Shown here: positions 1-7,662 of the stretch, piece after piece
Position numbering within the stretch: position 1 is the stretch's first letter
Layout: each line of letters opens with the position of its first letter
Origin: Opitutaceae bacterium TAV5
GTDB lineage: Bacteria; Verrucomicrobiota; Verrucomicrobiia; Opitutales; Opitutaceae
Length of the DNA: 64,000 bases
Direction: 5' to 3'
NCBI GenBank assembly: GCA_000242935.3
Contig: CP007053.1
Coordinates: 2,899,001-2,963,000 of the forward strand
Translations under genes and position numbers: made by a program
Notes under the pieces: generated by a model
Told to the model about the DNA's origin: nothing
Databases searched by the model: none
Seen by the model: the letters and a program-made list of their open reading frames with translations, nothing else

Positions 1-349
1 GTCCGCCGCGCAGGGCGACGACGCGGATGCGCACGTCGTCGGGCAGGGAGGTCTCCGGGCCGGCGAGTTGCCGGCCGGCGGGCGAAAAGAGGGAAAACTC
101 GACGCCGTAAGCTTCGCTGAACTGCGCAAGCAGTGCGTCGTGCGAGGCGAGGGGTTCGTTGCGCAGCCGGGCGGTGATGACATCGGCCACGGCCTGCACG
201 CGGTTGCCGGAGGAGCCGGCGACGAGGGCATCCCAGCGGAAGCCGGAGTGCGTCAGCAGGAAGGCGCCGGCGGCGGCGGCCAGCAACAGGAGGTTGAGGA
301 GCAGCCAGAGCGAGACCTTGAGCGAGAGGGGAAAGGCGATGCGTTTCAT
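1..349 (-). CDS. Sensor histidine kinase, N-terminal part (cut by window edge)
   Basis: The minus-strand frame is open from the ATG at 349 to the window edge and gives the first 116 residues. A basic start (MKRIAFPLSLK) is followed by a long hydrophobic helix at about residues 10-33 and then a soluble segment that reads like a periplasmic sensor region. It lies directly downstream of an OmpR-type response regulator on the same strand, so I infer that it is the cognate membrane histidine kinase. The HAMP, DHp and ATPase domains would lie outside the window, so kinase identity rests on context and topology. A repeat of about 130 bp separates the two genes. Confidence 0.65.
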   Translation of the reverse strand, partial: MKRIAFPLSLKVSLWLLLNLLLLAAAAGAFLLTHSGFRWDALVAGSSGNRVQAVADVITARLRNEPLASHDALLAQFSEAYGVEFSLFSPAGRQLAGPETSLPDDVRIRVVALRGG

Positions 350-361
350 GGGCGGAGGGGA

Positions 362-490
362 AGTTTGGAATTTGAATTTTGGAATTTGAAGTTGGCAGTT
401 TGTAGTTGGGTTCCGACCACCGATTCATGTCACCAATTTCCAAATACAAATTTCAAATTACAAACTTCCAGCTTCAAAATTCAAACTTCC
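362..490. repeat. AT-rich degenerate inverted repeat between regulator and kinase genes
   Basis: This stretch is strikingly AT-rich against GC-rich surroundings. It is built from variants of ttggaatttgaa on the left and of caaatttcaaattacaaact on the right, which are roughly inverted relative to each other. It fills nearly the whole gap between the response regulator stop (493) and the kinase start (349). It looks like a dispersed intergenic repeat rather than coding sequence; no frame of value crosses it. Confidence 0.55.
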
Positions 491-492
491 GG

Positions 493-1233
493 CTACTCCG
501 GCCTTGCCGGCTCCGGCTCCACGAGCATGTAGCCGGCGGAGCGGAGGGTACGGATGAAGCGCGGGTTGCGGGCGTCGTCGCCGAGCTTGCGGCGGAGCGA
601 GGAAATGTGCACGTCGATGGAACGGTCGAAGGCGTCGAAGTGGCGTCCGCGGATTTCGTCGAGCAGGACTTCGCGGGTTTTCACGCGGCCGCGGGCGGAG
701 GCGAGGCTCGCGAGCAGGTCGAATTCCACGGGCGTGAGCACGAGGGGTTCGTCGTCGAGCACGGCGATGCGGGCATCGAGGTTGATGCGCAGCGGGCCGA
801 CGACGCGCTCGGCCGGCGGCGGCTCCTCGGCCGGCGCGCGGACGGACCGGCGCAGGATGGCCCGCAGGCGGGCGAGCAGTTCGCGGGTGGAAAAGGTCTT
901 GGGCACGTAGTCGTCGGCGCCGACCTCGAGGCCGACGATGCGGTCGGTCTCGTCGCCGCGCGCGGTCAGCATGAGGACGGGGATGTCGCATTTCTGGCGG
1001 ATGCGCTTGAGCACGGCAAAACCGTCGAGCCCCGGCAGCATGACGTCGAGGAGGACGGCGTGCCAGGGAGCGTTGTCGGCCGTGGCCCGTTCGACGCCGG
1101 CGAGGCCGTCGTGCACGGCGGTGACATCAAAACCGAGCGGACGCAGGTAATCGGCCACGAGCAGGCAAAACTTGCGGTCGTCGTCGATGAGGAGGAGCCG
1201 GGTGCGGCCGCCATCGGGATCAAATTCTGTCAT
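493..1233 (-). CDS. OmpR/PhoB-family response regulator
   Basis: A 246-residue DNA-binding response regulator. The receiver domain spans about residues 11-125, with the acidic pocket IDDD at 16-19, phosphoacceptor Asp63 in LLDVMLPGLDG, Thr90 and Lys112. The C-terminal winged helix spans about residues 138-238 (LTPVEFDLL, SIDVHISSLRRKLG, IRTLRSAGYM). The frame stays open further upstream, but the ATG at 1233 begins exactly where receiver homology starts and lies behind the likely malic enzyme terminator. The usual Lys-Pro of the receiver is Lys-Thr here (VPKTFS). It probably acts with the kinase downstream. Confidence 0.92.
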   Translation of the reverse strand: MTEFDPDGGRTRLLLIDDDRKFCLLVADYLRPLGFDVTAVHDGLAGVERATADNAPWHAVLLDVMLPGLDGFAVLKRIRQKCDIPVLMLTARGDETDRIVGLEVGADDYVPKTFSTRELLARLRAILRRSVRAPAEEPPPAERVVGPLRINLDARIAVLDDEPLVLTPVEFDLLASLASARGRVKTREVLLDEIRGRHFDAFDRSIDVHISSLRRKLGDDARNPRFIRTLRSAGYMLVEPEPARPE

Positions 1234-1369
1234 GAAAGGAGTCGGATGTGTCGCTGCACAATGCCGGATTCCGGGCCGGTGGCAGCTAACTTTACACGGG
1301 CTTGACACAAGGGTTTCGGCGGAAGCCGTTGGCCGGGGTCGGCGACCGGGATGACTCGCGGGAATGACA

Positions 1370-1398
1370 AAACGCCGCCCGGGGGCCGGACGGCGTTT
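1370..1398 (-). terminator. Rho-independent terminator after the malic enzyme gene
   Basis: An 11-bp stem (AAACGCCGYCC pairing with its complement, one mismatch) closes over a short G/C loop and, read on the minus strand, is followed by TTTTG. It sits 60 bp past the stop of the malic enzyme gene and upstream of the response regulator, and so separates the two minus-strand units. Confidence 0.65.
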
Positions 1399-1456
1399 GT
1401 TGGCTGCCAATGCAGGGGATGATGTGACGAAGGGGAGGCCGCGGGAGCGCGGGCGT

Positions 1457-3133
1457 CTACACGTAGTCGCGGTACTCGGGCTGGAACATGCTCGCCTGGA
1501 TGGTGGCTTCGAGGTCGGCGGGACGCGGCAGGTTGGCGACGTTGGCCTCATATGCTTTTTCGGCCACGGCGACGGCAATCCCGAGCGAGACGTCGCGGAT
1601 CTTCGACAGCGGGGGATAGACGCGGCCCATCGCAAGGTCTTCCTTCGAGACGAGAGCGGCCAGCGTACGGGCCGAGGCGAGGAACATCGAGTCGGTGACT
1701 TCGGCGGCTTCGCAGGCGAGCGCGCCGAGGCCGACGCCGGGGAAGATGTAGACATTGTTGCCCTGGCCGGGGACGAGCGTGCGGTCGCCGAGCTTCACCG
1801 GAGCAAAGGGGCTGCCGGTGGCGACGATGGCGCGGCCTTCGGTCCATTTGTAGATGTCGGCGGGAACGGCTTCGGTCTGGGAGGTCGGGTTGGAGAGCGC
1901 GAAGATGACAGGCTGCTTGTTGAGCTCGCCCATGCGGCGGACGATGGCCTCGGTAAAGGCGCCGGGCTGGCTGGAAACGCCGATCAGCACGGTGGGTTTC
2001 ACGAACTCGACGGCTTCGGCCAGCGTCCCGAGGTGGGCGGCGGCGTGGGCGTAGGGGAGCTTGTGGTGGGCGAGCGGGCGGCCGGGGCGTTCCTGCACGA
2101 CGAGCCCCTGCGAATCGACGAACCAGCAGCGGGCGCGGGCCTGATCCTCGCCGAGGCCGGCTTCGCGGGCGGCGGCGACGTAGAGGTCGGCGATGCCGGT
2201 GCCGGCCTCGCCGGCGCCGAGGAAGAGGAGTTTCTGTTCTTCGAGCTTGCCGCCGGTGATGCGGAGGGCGCCGAGGAGGCCGGCGAGGGCGACGGCGGCG
2301 GTGCCCTGGATGTCGTCGTTGAAACTGCACACGCGGGTGCGGTTTTCGTGGAGGAGGCGGAAGGCGTTGGTGTTTCCGAAGTCCTCCCACTGGATCATGG
2401 TTTTCGGGAAGACCGCTTTGACGGCCTCGACGAACTCGTTGATGAACGCGTCGTACTCGGCGCCGCGCACGCGTTTTTCCGGCATGCCGGGGTAGAAGGG
2501 GTCGTTGCGGAGGGTTTCGTTGTCGATGCCGGTATCGAGCGAGATCGGCAGGCAGTAGGCGGGGTGAAGGCCGGCGCAGGCGGTGTAGAGAGCGAGCTTG
2601 CCGACGGGGATGCCCATGCCGGACACGCCGAGGTCGCCGAGGCCGAGGATGCGTTCGCCATCGGTGACGACGATCATGCGCACGTCCTGCACGGGCCAGT
2701 GACGGAGGATTTCGGCGATGCGGCCGCGGTCGCGGATGCTGAGGAAGAGGCCGCGGGGGCGGCGGAAATTCGAACCGTACTCGAGGCAGGCCTGGCCGAC
2801 GGTGGGGGTGTAGACGATGGGGATCATCTCCTCGGCGTGGTCCTGCATGAGCTTGTAGAAGAGCGTCTCGTTGCGGGACTGGAGGGTGGTCAGGTAGATG
2901 TACTTCTCGATGGGGGTGGGCTTCTTGGCGAGCGCGAGCATGGCGCGCTCGGCCTGTTGCTCGAGCGTGAAGACGCGCGGCGGGAGAAGGCCGCGCAGGC
3001 CGAGTGCATCGCGTTCGCGCTCGGAGAAGGCGGTGCCCTTGTTGAGCACGGAATCGGCAAGCAGTGCCGTGCCACGAAGGTGGGCGCGGGGGCCGGTGGC
3101 AAGGAGTCCCTGGGTAGATGCAGTATCGGGCAT
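1457..3133 (-). CDS. maeA: NAD-dependent malic enzyme
   Basis: A 558-residue cytoplasmic enzyme, close to the usual size of the large MaeA/SfcA type, that oxidatively decarboxylates malate to pyruvate. The N-terminal malic domain shows the catalytic tyrosine in IVYTPTVG (about residue 108), the YGSNFRRPRGLF segment, the catalytic lysine region GMGIPVGKLALY (Lys179) and the metal-binding acids in QWEDFGN (250-251) and FNDDIQGT (about 274). The NAD domain begins with the Rossmann motif FLGAGEAGTGIAD near residue 305. I chose the ATG at 3133; an in-frame ATG at 3190 would add 19 residues without family resemblance. It is monocistronic, with its own terminator. Confidence 0.93.
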   Translation of the reverse strand: MPDTASTQGLLATGPRAHLRGTALLADSVLNKGTAFSERERDALGLRGLLPPRVFTLEQQAERAMLALAKKPTPIEKYIYLTTLQSRNETLFYKLMQDHAEEMIPIVYTPTVGQACLEYGSNFRRPRGLFLSIRDRGRIAEILRHWPVQDVRMIVVTDGERILGLGDLGVSGMGIPVGKLALYTACAGLHPAYCLPISLDTGIDNETLRNDPFYPGMPEKRVRGAEYDAFINEFVEAVKAVFPKTMIQWEDFGNTNAFRLLHENRTRVCSFNDDIQGTAAVALAGLLGALRITGGKLEEQKLLFLGAGEAGTGIADLYVAAAREAGLGEDQARARCWFVDSQGLVVQERPGRPLAHHKLPYAHAAAHLGTLAEAVEFVKPTVLIGVSSQPGAFTEAIVRRMGELNKQPVIFALSNPTSQTEAVPADIYKWTEGRAIVATGSPFAPVKLGDRTLVPGQGNNVYIFPGVGLGALACEAAEVTDSMFLASARTLAALVSKEDLAMGRVYPPLSKIRDVSLGIAVAVAEKAYEANVANLPRPADLEATIQASMFQPEYRDYV

Positions 3134-3301
3134 AATTTTGAGTATTAAGGCCCGACAGGATGCCCGATCCGTTGCCGGGCGGCTGCTCATCTGTTGGCGT
3201 AGTCTGGGCGGGGACGGGATAGCGGGATCGGTTTTGTGCTGATGAACGCCTGCGAGGGAGGCCGGGGGGGCGGCAGAGGCGCGCGCGTTTGCCGCCGTCG
3301 C

Positions 3302-3814
3302 CTAGTGGCCGGGAATGGTGACGCGGGGCTGGCGGCGCGAGGGCGGGAGTTCCCAGAGCTGGCTCCGTTCGCGGGCGAGTTCCTTGCCGTCGGTGCCGAG
3401 CAGGCGGACTTGCCAGGCGGTGGGTGTGGCGGACGCGTCGGGCCAGTCCTTGCCGGTGACGCCGACGAGGAAGGGATTGCTGCCCGATTTCAGGTCGAGC
3501 GTGAAGAAGTGCACCTGCGGCTCGTCGGTATCGGGCAAAAGGAATTCGACGACGAGGATGGCGCCGGAGACGGTGGTGTCGGCCTTGACGCGGGTGGTGA
3601 AATAATAACCCGCTCGCGAACCGGTCTGGGTACGAAGGGCGCCGTCCTCCTTTTTCGGAGCATCCTTGCCCGCGAAAAACTCCCGGATCCGCTGGAAGGA
3701 AGTTTCGCTGCGATACCCGGGCCAGACATGGACAAACGAGGCCGAGGGTGCGCCGACGGCGAGGGGGGACAGGGAGGTCGCAAGAAAGAGGCAGATGAGA
3801 GCCGGAAAACGCAT
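3302..3814 (-). CDS. Small secreted protein of unknown function
   Basis: The 170-residue product starts with a clear signal peptide (about residues 1-22, ending near AVGAPSA). The mature part has beta-rich alternation with no motif I recognise. It contains a GYRSETSF segment, an AGYYFTTRVKAD strand and a C-terminal PRVTIPGH end. The ATG at 3814 places the signal peptide at the very N-terminus, so I prefer it to the upstream GC-rich extension. Its nearest neighbour upstream is a divergent deacetylase, and malic enzyme lies downstream on the same strand 168 bp away. I cannot assign a function. Confidence 0.7.
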   Translation of the reverse strand: MRFPALICLFLATSLSPLAVGAPSASFVHVWPGYRSETSFQRIREFFAGKDAPKKEDGALRTQTGSRAGYYFTTRVKADTTVSGAILVVEFLLPDTDEPQVHFFTLDLKSGSNPFLVGVTGKDWPDASATPTAWQVRLLGTDGKELARERSQLWELPPSRRQPRVTIPGH

Positions 3815-3993
3815 GGCGGCATTGGATAAAGGGCTCCGCGCCCGCGCACAAGCCAAGTTGCGCGGCGCGTCGTCACGCCGGGCAGGAAGCCCCCGGCGCC
3901 CCCCCGTGCCCCCGGGAGCGTTGCGCAGGCCGTGTTTTCGCTATCGCTCCGTGGCGCTTCCGGGCTTATGACTGGCGGCTTTTCCATCCGCCC

Positions 3994-4881
3994 ATGAGCA
4001 TCACTCCGTCTCCGTCCGCCGCCGCACCGGCACGTGTTGAAATCTGCGCGTTCCCGAAGGGAAAACGCATCGCCGTCACGACCAGCTTCGACGACGGGCA
4101 CACGTTCGATCGCCGTGTGGTGGCCGCCTTCAACGAGTGGGGATTGAAGGGCACGTTCAATCTCAACTCGGGCAAACTTCAACACACCGGCAAGCCCGCG
4201 GTCGAAAACCCGGCCAAGGGCGTGCGCACGTACCTTGACGCTTCGGAAGTCGCGGAGCTGTACCGGGGCCACGAGGTCGCCGTGCATACGGTGACGCATC
4301 CGTGGCTCGACCGGCTCGACCCGTTGCAGATCGCACAGGAAGTGATCGAGGACCGGCGCGCGCTGGAAGCGCTCGTCGGCTATCCGGTGCGCGGCATGGC
4401 GTACCCTTTCGGAAACTACAACCGGCGCGTGATCGACGTGCTGCGTTCGCTCGGCATGGTGTACAGCCGCACGACTGAGAATGCCGAAAAATGTTTTCCG
4501 CCTGCCGAGCCGCTGGCATGGCCGGCGACCGCCCACCAGTATGCGGTGAACCAGGACGGCACCGTGCCGGAACGTTTCGCCAAATGGCACGCCAATCCGC
4601 GCGCGACCGGCGTGTTTTATGTGTGGGGCCACGCCTACGAATTCGACGACCGCGACGACTGGGCCGGACTGGAGCGCCTCTACAAGCCGCTCTCGGGCAA
4701 GCCTGACGTGTGGTACTGCACCAACATCGAGCTTTTAGACTACGAGGCCGCGCGCCAGCGGCTGGTGCTCTCGGCCGACCGCACGCTGGCTCAGAACCCG
4801 GGCGCGATTCCCGTGACGCTCAGCGTCGACGGCCGCCTCGTGGACGTGCCGCCCGGCGCGGTGGTGTCGCTGCGCGGGTGA
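3994..4881 (+). CDS. Polysaccharide deacetylase (NodB-fold, CE4 type)
   Basis: A 295-residue protein with a NodB homology domain at about residues 25-240. Visible motifs are TSFDDG (31-35, catalytic and metal aspartates), the metal-binding HTVTH (98-102) and the substrate-groove segment GMAYPFGNYN. No signal peptide is seen, so unlike many chitin or xylan deacetylases it probably acts in the cytoplasm on imported oligosaccharides; this is inference. The 3' end overlaps by 62 bp the 3' end of the convergent LacI gene, which suggests linked function in carbohydrate locus A. The exact substrate is unknown. Confidence 0.87.
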   Translation: MSITPSPSAAAPARVEICAFPKGKRIAVTTSFDDGHTFDRRVVAAFNEWGLKGTFNLNSGKLQHTGKPAVENPAKGVRTYLDASEVAELYRGHEVAVHTVTHPWLDRLDPLQIAQEVIEDRRALEALVGYPVRGMAYPFGNYNRRVIDVLRSLGMVYSRTTENAEKCFPPAEPLAWPATAHQYAVNQDGTVPERFAKWHANPRATGVFYVWGHAYEFDDRDDWAGLERLYKPLSGKPDVWYCTNIELLDYEAARQRLVLSADRTLAQNPGAIPVTLSVDGRLVDVPPGAVVSLRG

Positions 4882-5965
4882 TTGCCGGCATCCGCGCCGT
4901 CGGTCCGTCGCGCCAGATGCCCTCGACGAGCGTCACGGTAGGGATTTTCGGGATACCGATGTCATTGCGGAAAAGCTGGCTGGCGAGCAGGTCCATGGCG
5001 GCCACGCCGATGGTGTGGTTGTCCTGCTCCATGCCGGCGAGTTGCCCGGCGTGTTCGCCGAGATCGAGCGTCGCGTAGCTCACCCGGTCCGGCACGCGGA
5101 TGCGCTGCGCGCGCAGCCAGGCAAGCGGCCGGTCGGGCCAGAGGCCGATGACGGCGTCGGGATCATGCTCCGCGAGCCACCGGGAAAAAGCCGCCGCGCT
5201 GGCCGTGGTGTCGGCATCGTCATCGAAGAGAAACGGTGGCAGGACGGCGTCGCCGTGCCGCCACTGCGCGCCAAGGTAGCCGGTGACCCAGAGGTAGCGC
5301 CCGCGCGCGCCATAACGCTCCGCGATCGCCAGGCCGATGCGGCGGCAACCGGCGGCACGCAGCCGGGCGTAGCAGGTGGCGATGAGGTTGACGCTGTCGT
5401 GAACGGCGCGGTGGAGCGGCACCTGCCGGAAGCCGTATCCGATCGCCACGGACGCGTGGTTTTGCCAGTCGAGCGCGAGCGGGCCGTCGTCGCCCGACAC
5501 GCCGGAGGCGAGCAGCGAGCCGCGCACGCCGCGGGCATGGAGCACGCGCGCCATCTGCCGCGCCTGTTCGCCGTGGTGGCCGAGCCACACGGGTTGCAGG
5601 TTAAAGCCGAGCTCCGCCGCGCGTTCGCTCGCGCCCTCGAACTGGTTGCAGACCGAGGGGAAGCGCCGCCACGCATGCTCGTCGTCGAAACCGGTCAGGA
5701 ACGCCACCACTTCGCCGGTCGGTTTGAGCCGGTGGCGCTGGCGGACCTGCGCCATGAGGGCGTTGACAAGCGCGTTGGCGCGATAACCGCTCCGGCCGGC
5801 CGCGGCGAGCACGCGTTCCCGTGTCGTCGCCGATACGTTGGGCTGGTTGCCGAGAGCCCGCGCCACCGTCGCATGGTGCAGGCCCAGTTCCGCGGCCAGT
5901 TCTCGCACCGTCGGCGGATTCGTATGTGACGACAAGGTGGATACGGTTGACGGGGGCGTTTTCAT
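4820..5965 (-). CDS. LacI-family transcriptional regulator (locus A)
   Basis: A 381-residue repressor-type protein. The helix-turn-helix is at about residues 19-40 (TVRELAAELGLHHATVARAL), followed by the hinge region and a periplasmic-binding-protein-like sensor domain that reaches the ENHTIGVAAMDLLASQL-type dimer and ligand region. The extra ATG upstream would only add a poorly supported leader; the start at 5965 (MKTPPST) is preferred. It is divergent from the PEP-CTERM gene at 6120, with a perfect 14-bp palindrome between them (6020-6033), so it probably controls locus A. The effector is unknown, perhaps an unsaturated galacturonide given the lyase at 7663. Confidence 0.93.
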   Translation of the reverse strand: MKTPPSTVSTLSSHTNPPTVRELAAELGLHHATVARALGNQPNVSATTRERVLAAAGRSGYRANALVNALMAQVRQRHRLKPTGEVVAFLTGFDDEHAWRRFPSVCNQFEGASERAAELGFNLQPVWLGHHGEQARQMARVLHARGVRGSLLASGVSGDDGPLALDWQNHASVAIGYGFRQVPLHRAVHDSVNLIATCYARLRAAGCRRIGLAIAERYGARGRYLWVTGYLGAQWRHGDAVLPPFLFDDDADTTASAAAFSRWLAEHDPDAVIGLWPDRPLAWLRAQRIRVPDRVSYATLDLGEHAGQLAGMEQDNHTIGVAAMDLLASQLFRNDIGIPKIPTVTLVEGIWRDGPTARMPAITRAATPPRRAARPRGGRRR

Positions 5966-6019
5966 GGCGGTGTGCAACACGAACAACGATACCGCTCCCG
6001 CCATGCAATGCGACAAGAA

Positions 6020-6033
6020 TGCGACGTGTCGCA
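6020..6033. promoter_or_regulatory. Candidate LacI operator TGCGACGTGTCGCA
   Basis: A perfect 14-bp palindrome in the 154-bp gap between the divergent LacI gene and the PEP-CTERM gene. A further half-site TGCGAC begins 11 bp upstream. Perfect even-length palindromes with a central CG step are typical of LacI-family operators; the assignment to the neighbouring regulator is inference. Confidence 0.5.
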
Positions 6034-6119
6034 GTCCGCCGCCGTTGAGCCTTCCCGATCCCTCCTGCAGCTTGTCTGCACCCGATAGCCAAACCCGTCA
6101 GCGTCATCACGTCACCGCC

Positions 6120-6836
6120 ATGAAAACCCGAATCCTCAAGCCTCTTGCCTTCGCCGCAACGCTCGCCCTTGGCAGCGTCTTTGCAACCGTCCCCGCCGCG
6201 CGCGCAGCCTACCTGTTCTACACTTTCGACACTGCGCAGGATGGTAACGGCGCGTTTACATTGGCCGCCTCCGGCAACGATGGTTTTGCCTCCGCTCCCG
6301 AGGTGGTCTATTCCGGCGGCAAGCTGTCCGAGACGGGCGGCAGCGCCGCCTATACCGATCCGGAGGAAAACACATGGTCGGGCAGCGGCGGCGCCGCGAC
6401 TCCCGGCCATTCGATCGGCTGGGGCAATGGCACCGGTAATTTCTTTTACGTCATCCTGAACATGACCGGACTGAAAGACCTGAAGGTGAAATTTGATATT
6501 CGTTCGGCCGGATCGAGCATCCCGACTGCGTTCACCTCCATTATCCATCGTGTGGACGACGCGAATCCGACAGCGATCAACGTGCCGCTGACTTTCCCGA
6601 CGGGCGACAATCGCTTCTACACATGGACAGCGGATTTTTCATCGGTGACGGCCATCAACAACCAGTCGTTCGTGAAGCTGATCTGGTATATCCCCAACAT
6701 TTCCAGCAGCGCCAGCCTGCGCATCGACAATCTCGAATTCACGGCCGTTGCGATTCCCGAGCCTTCCGCCTCTGTGGCGGCCTTGGCCGGCGTTATCGGT
6801 CTGTGCGTCGTGATGTGGCGCCGCCTGCGCCATTGA
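6120..6836 (+). CDS. PEP-CTERM sorting-domain protein (locus A)
   Basis: A 238-residue exported protein. The signal peptide covers about residues 1-28 (ending ARAAYLF). The body is a beta-rich galactose-binding-like domain ending in LRIDNLEF. The C-terminus has the sorting signal PEPSAS, a hydrophobic helix and the basic tail WRRLRH, which the exosortase family recognises for anchoring to the cell surface or exopolysaccharide. The ATG at 6120 gives a clean signal peptide. It is the first gene of locus A, transcribed away from the LacI gene, with a pseudopilin 72 bp downstream. No exosortase gene is in the window. Its ligand is unknown; carbohydrate binding is inferred from context. Confidence 0.9.
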   Translation: MKTRILKPLAFAATLALGSVFATVPAARAAYLFYTFDTAQDGNGAFTLAASGNDGFASAPEVVYSGGKLSETGGSAAYTDPEENTWSGSGGAATPGHSIGWGNGTGNFFYVILNMTGLKDLKVKFDIRSAGSSIPTAFTSIIHRVDDANPTAINVPLTFPTGDNRFYTWTADFSSVTAINNQSFVKLIWYIPNISSSASLRIDNLEFTAVAIPEPSASVAALAGVIGLCVVMWRRLRH

Positions 6837-6908
6837 CCTGCTCCCCGTCATCGTTGTACCCGGAATGTTCTTTTCGGGAACGCCTCCCGTCCCCCCCGAT
6901 TATCTCCC

Positions 6909-7616
6909 ATGAAAACATCCCCTCTCACCCGCCTCCCGTTGGCCCGGCAGGGTTTCACCCTGATCGAGCTGCTCACCGTCATTGCAATCATCGGCATCCT
7001 CGCGGCCATCCTCATCCCGACGGTCGGGCGCGTTCGCCAGAGCGCGCGGGCCGCCACTGTCGTCAGCAACCTCCGGCAGATCCACGCCGGCGTCATGCTC
7101 TGGGCCGGCGACAACAAGGACCGCTACATGCCTGCCAAAGGGAAAGCCGTGAGCGCTTCCCTTGACTGGTACTGGTATGGCCGCAAATACAGCACCCAGC
7201 CCGAAGTGTACGAAACTCCCCTGGGCAGCTACATGAACATCGCGGTGAAAGACTGGAAGGCGATCAACAAGATCACCGTCAGTCCGCTCAATCAGCGCGA
7301 TACCAGCATCCCCACGAGCAGCGCCTACGGGTATCCCTACCGCGTGAATTATTGGGTGATGGTGCACGAGGGGGGACCCGGCGGAGCCCCTAAAAAACCC
7401 GTTCCGATCTCAAGTCTCAGTGCGCCGTCGCGCATTATCATGATGTTCGATTCCTTCGCCGATGATGGCAAATGGAGCATGGGCAGCGGAGCCCTCGGCA
7501 CGATGGCGGATCGCATGGACGCTCCCTTTGGAGGCAAAGGCCACGTTCTCTGGGCTGACGGTCATGTGACTCTCGCGAAACCGGAGGCCCTGACCGAAGA
7601 CATGCTCATCCCCTGA
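6909..7616 (+). CDS. Pseudopilin-like protein with type IV prepilin N-terminus (locus A)
   Basis: A 235-residue protein with a short basic leader and a prepilin peptidase site at Gly15/Phe16, Glu20 at position +5 and the hydrophobic helix GFTLIELLTVIAIIGILAA. The C-terminal globular part ends with GHVLWADGHVTLA, close to the H-X9-DG type tail seen in planctomycete and verrucomicrobial pseudopilins, but with Phe in place of the first His. It probably sits in the inner membrane or envelope as a minor pilin-like subunit. It is co-directional with the PEP-CTERM gene before it and the lyase after it, so it belongs to the operon. Its role in glycan use is unproven. Confidence 0.9.
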   Translation: MKTSPLTRLPLARQGFTLIELLTVIAIIGILAAILIPTVGRVRQSARAATVVSNLRQIHAGVMLWAGDNKDRYMPAKGKAVSASLDWYWYGRKYSTQPEVYETPLGSYMNIAVKDWKAINKITVSPLNQRDTSIPTSSAYGYPYRVNYWVMVHEGGPGGAPKKPVPISSLSAPSRIIMMFDSFADDGKWSMGSGALGTMADRMDAPFGGKGHVLWADGHVTLAKPEALTEDMLIP

Positions 7617-7662
7617 CGAACCGCCCTTCCGCTCCCGGCTCGTGCCGCCTCACCCTTTTCCG

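Noticed and set aside
1548-3851. 767-codon minus-strand frame overlapping malic enzyme
   Set aside because: Arg/Pro/His-rich composition is typical of an out-of-frame reading of GC-rich coding sequence. The malic enzyme frame has all family motifs.
6837-6908. Possible terminator between the PEP-CTERM and pseudopilin genes of locus A (GTTCTTTTCGGGAAC)
   Set aside because: The stem is only 4 bp with no T-tract, and the genes are close and co-directional.
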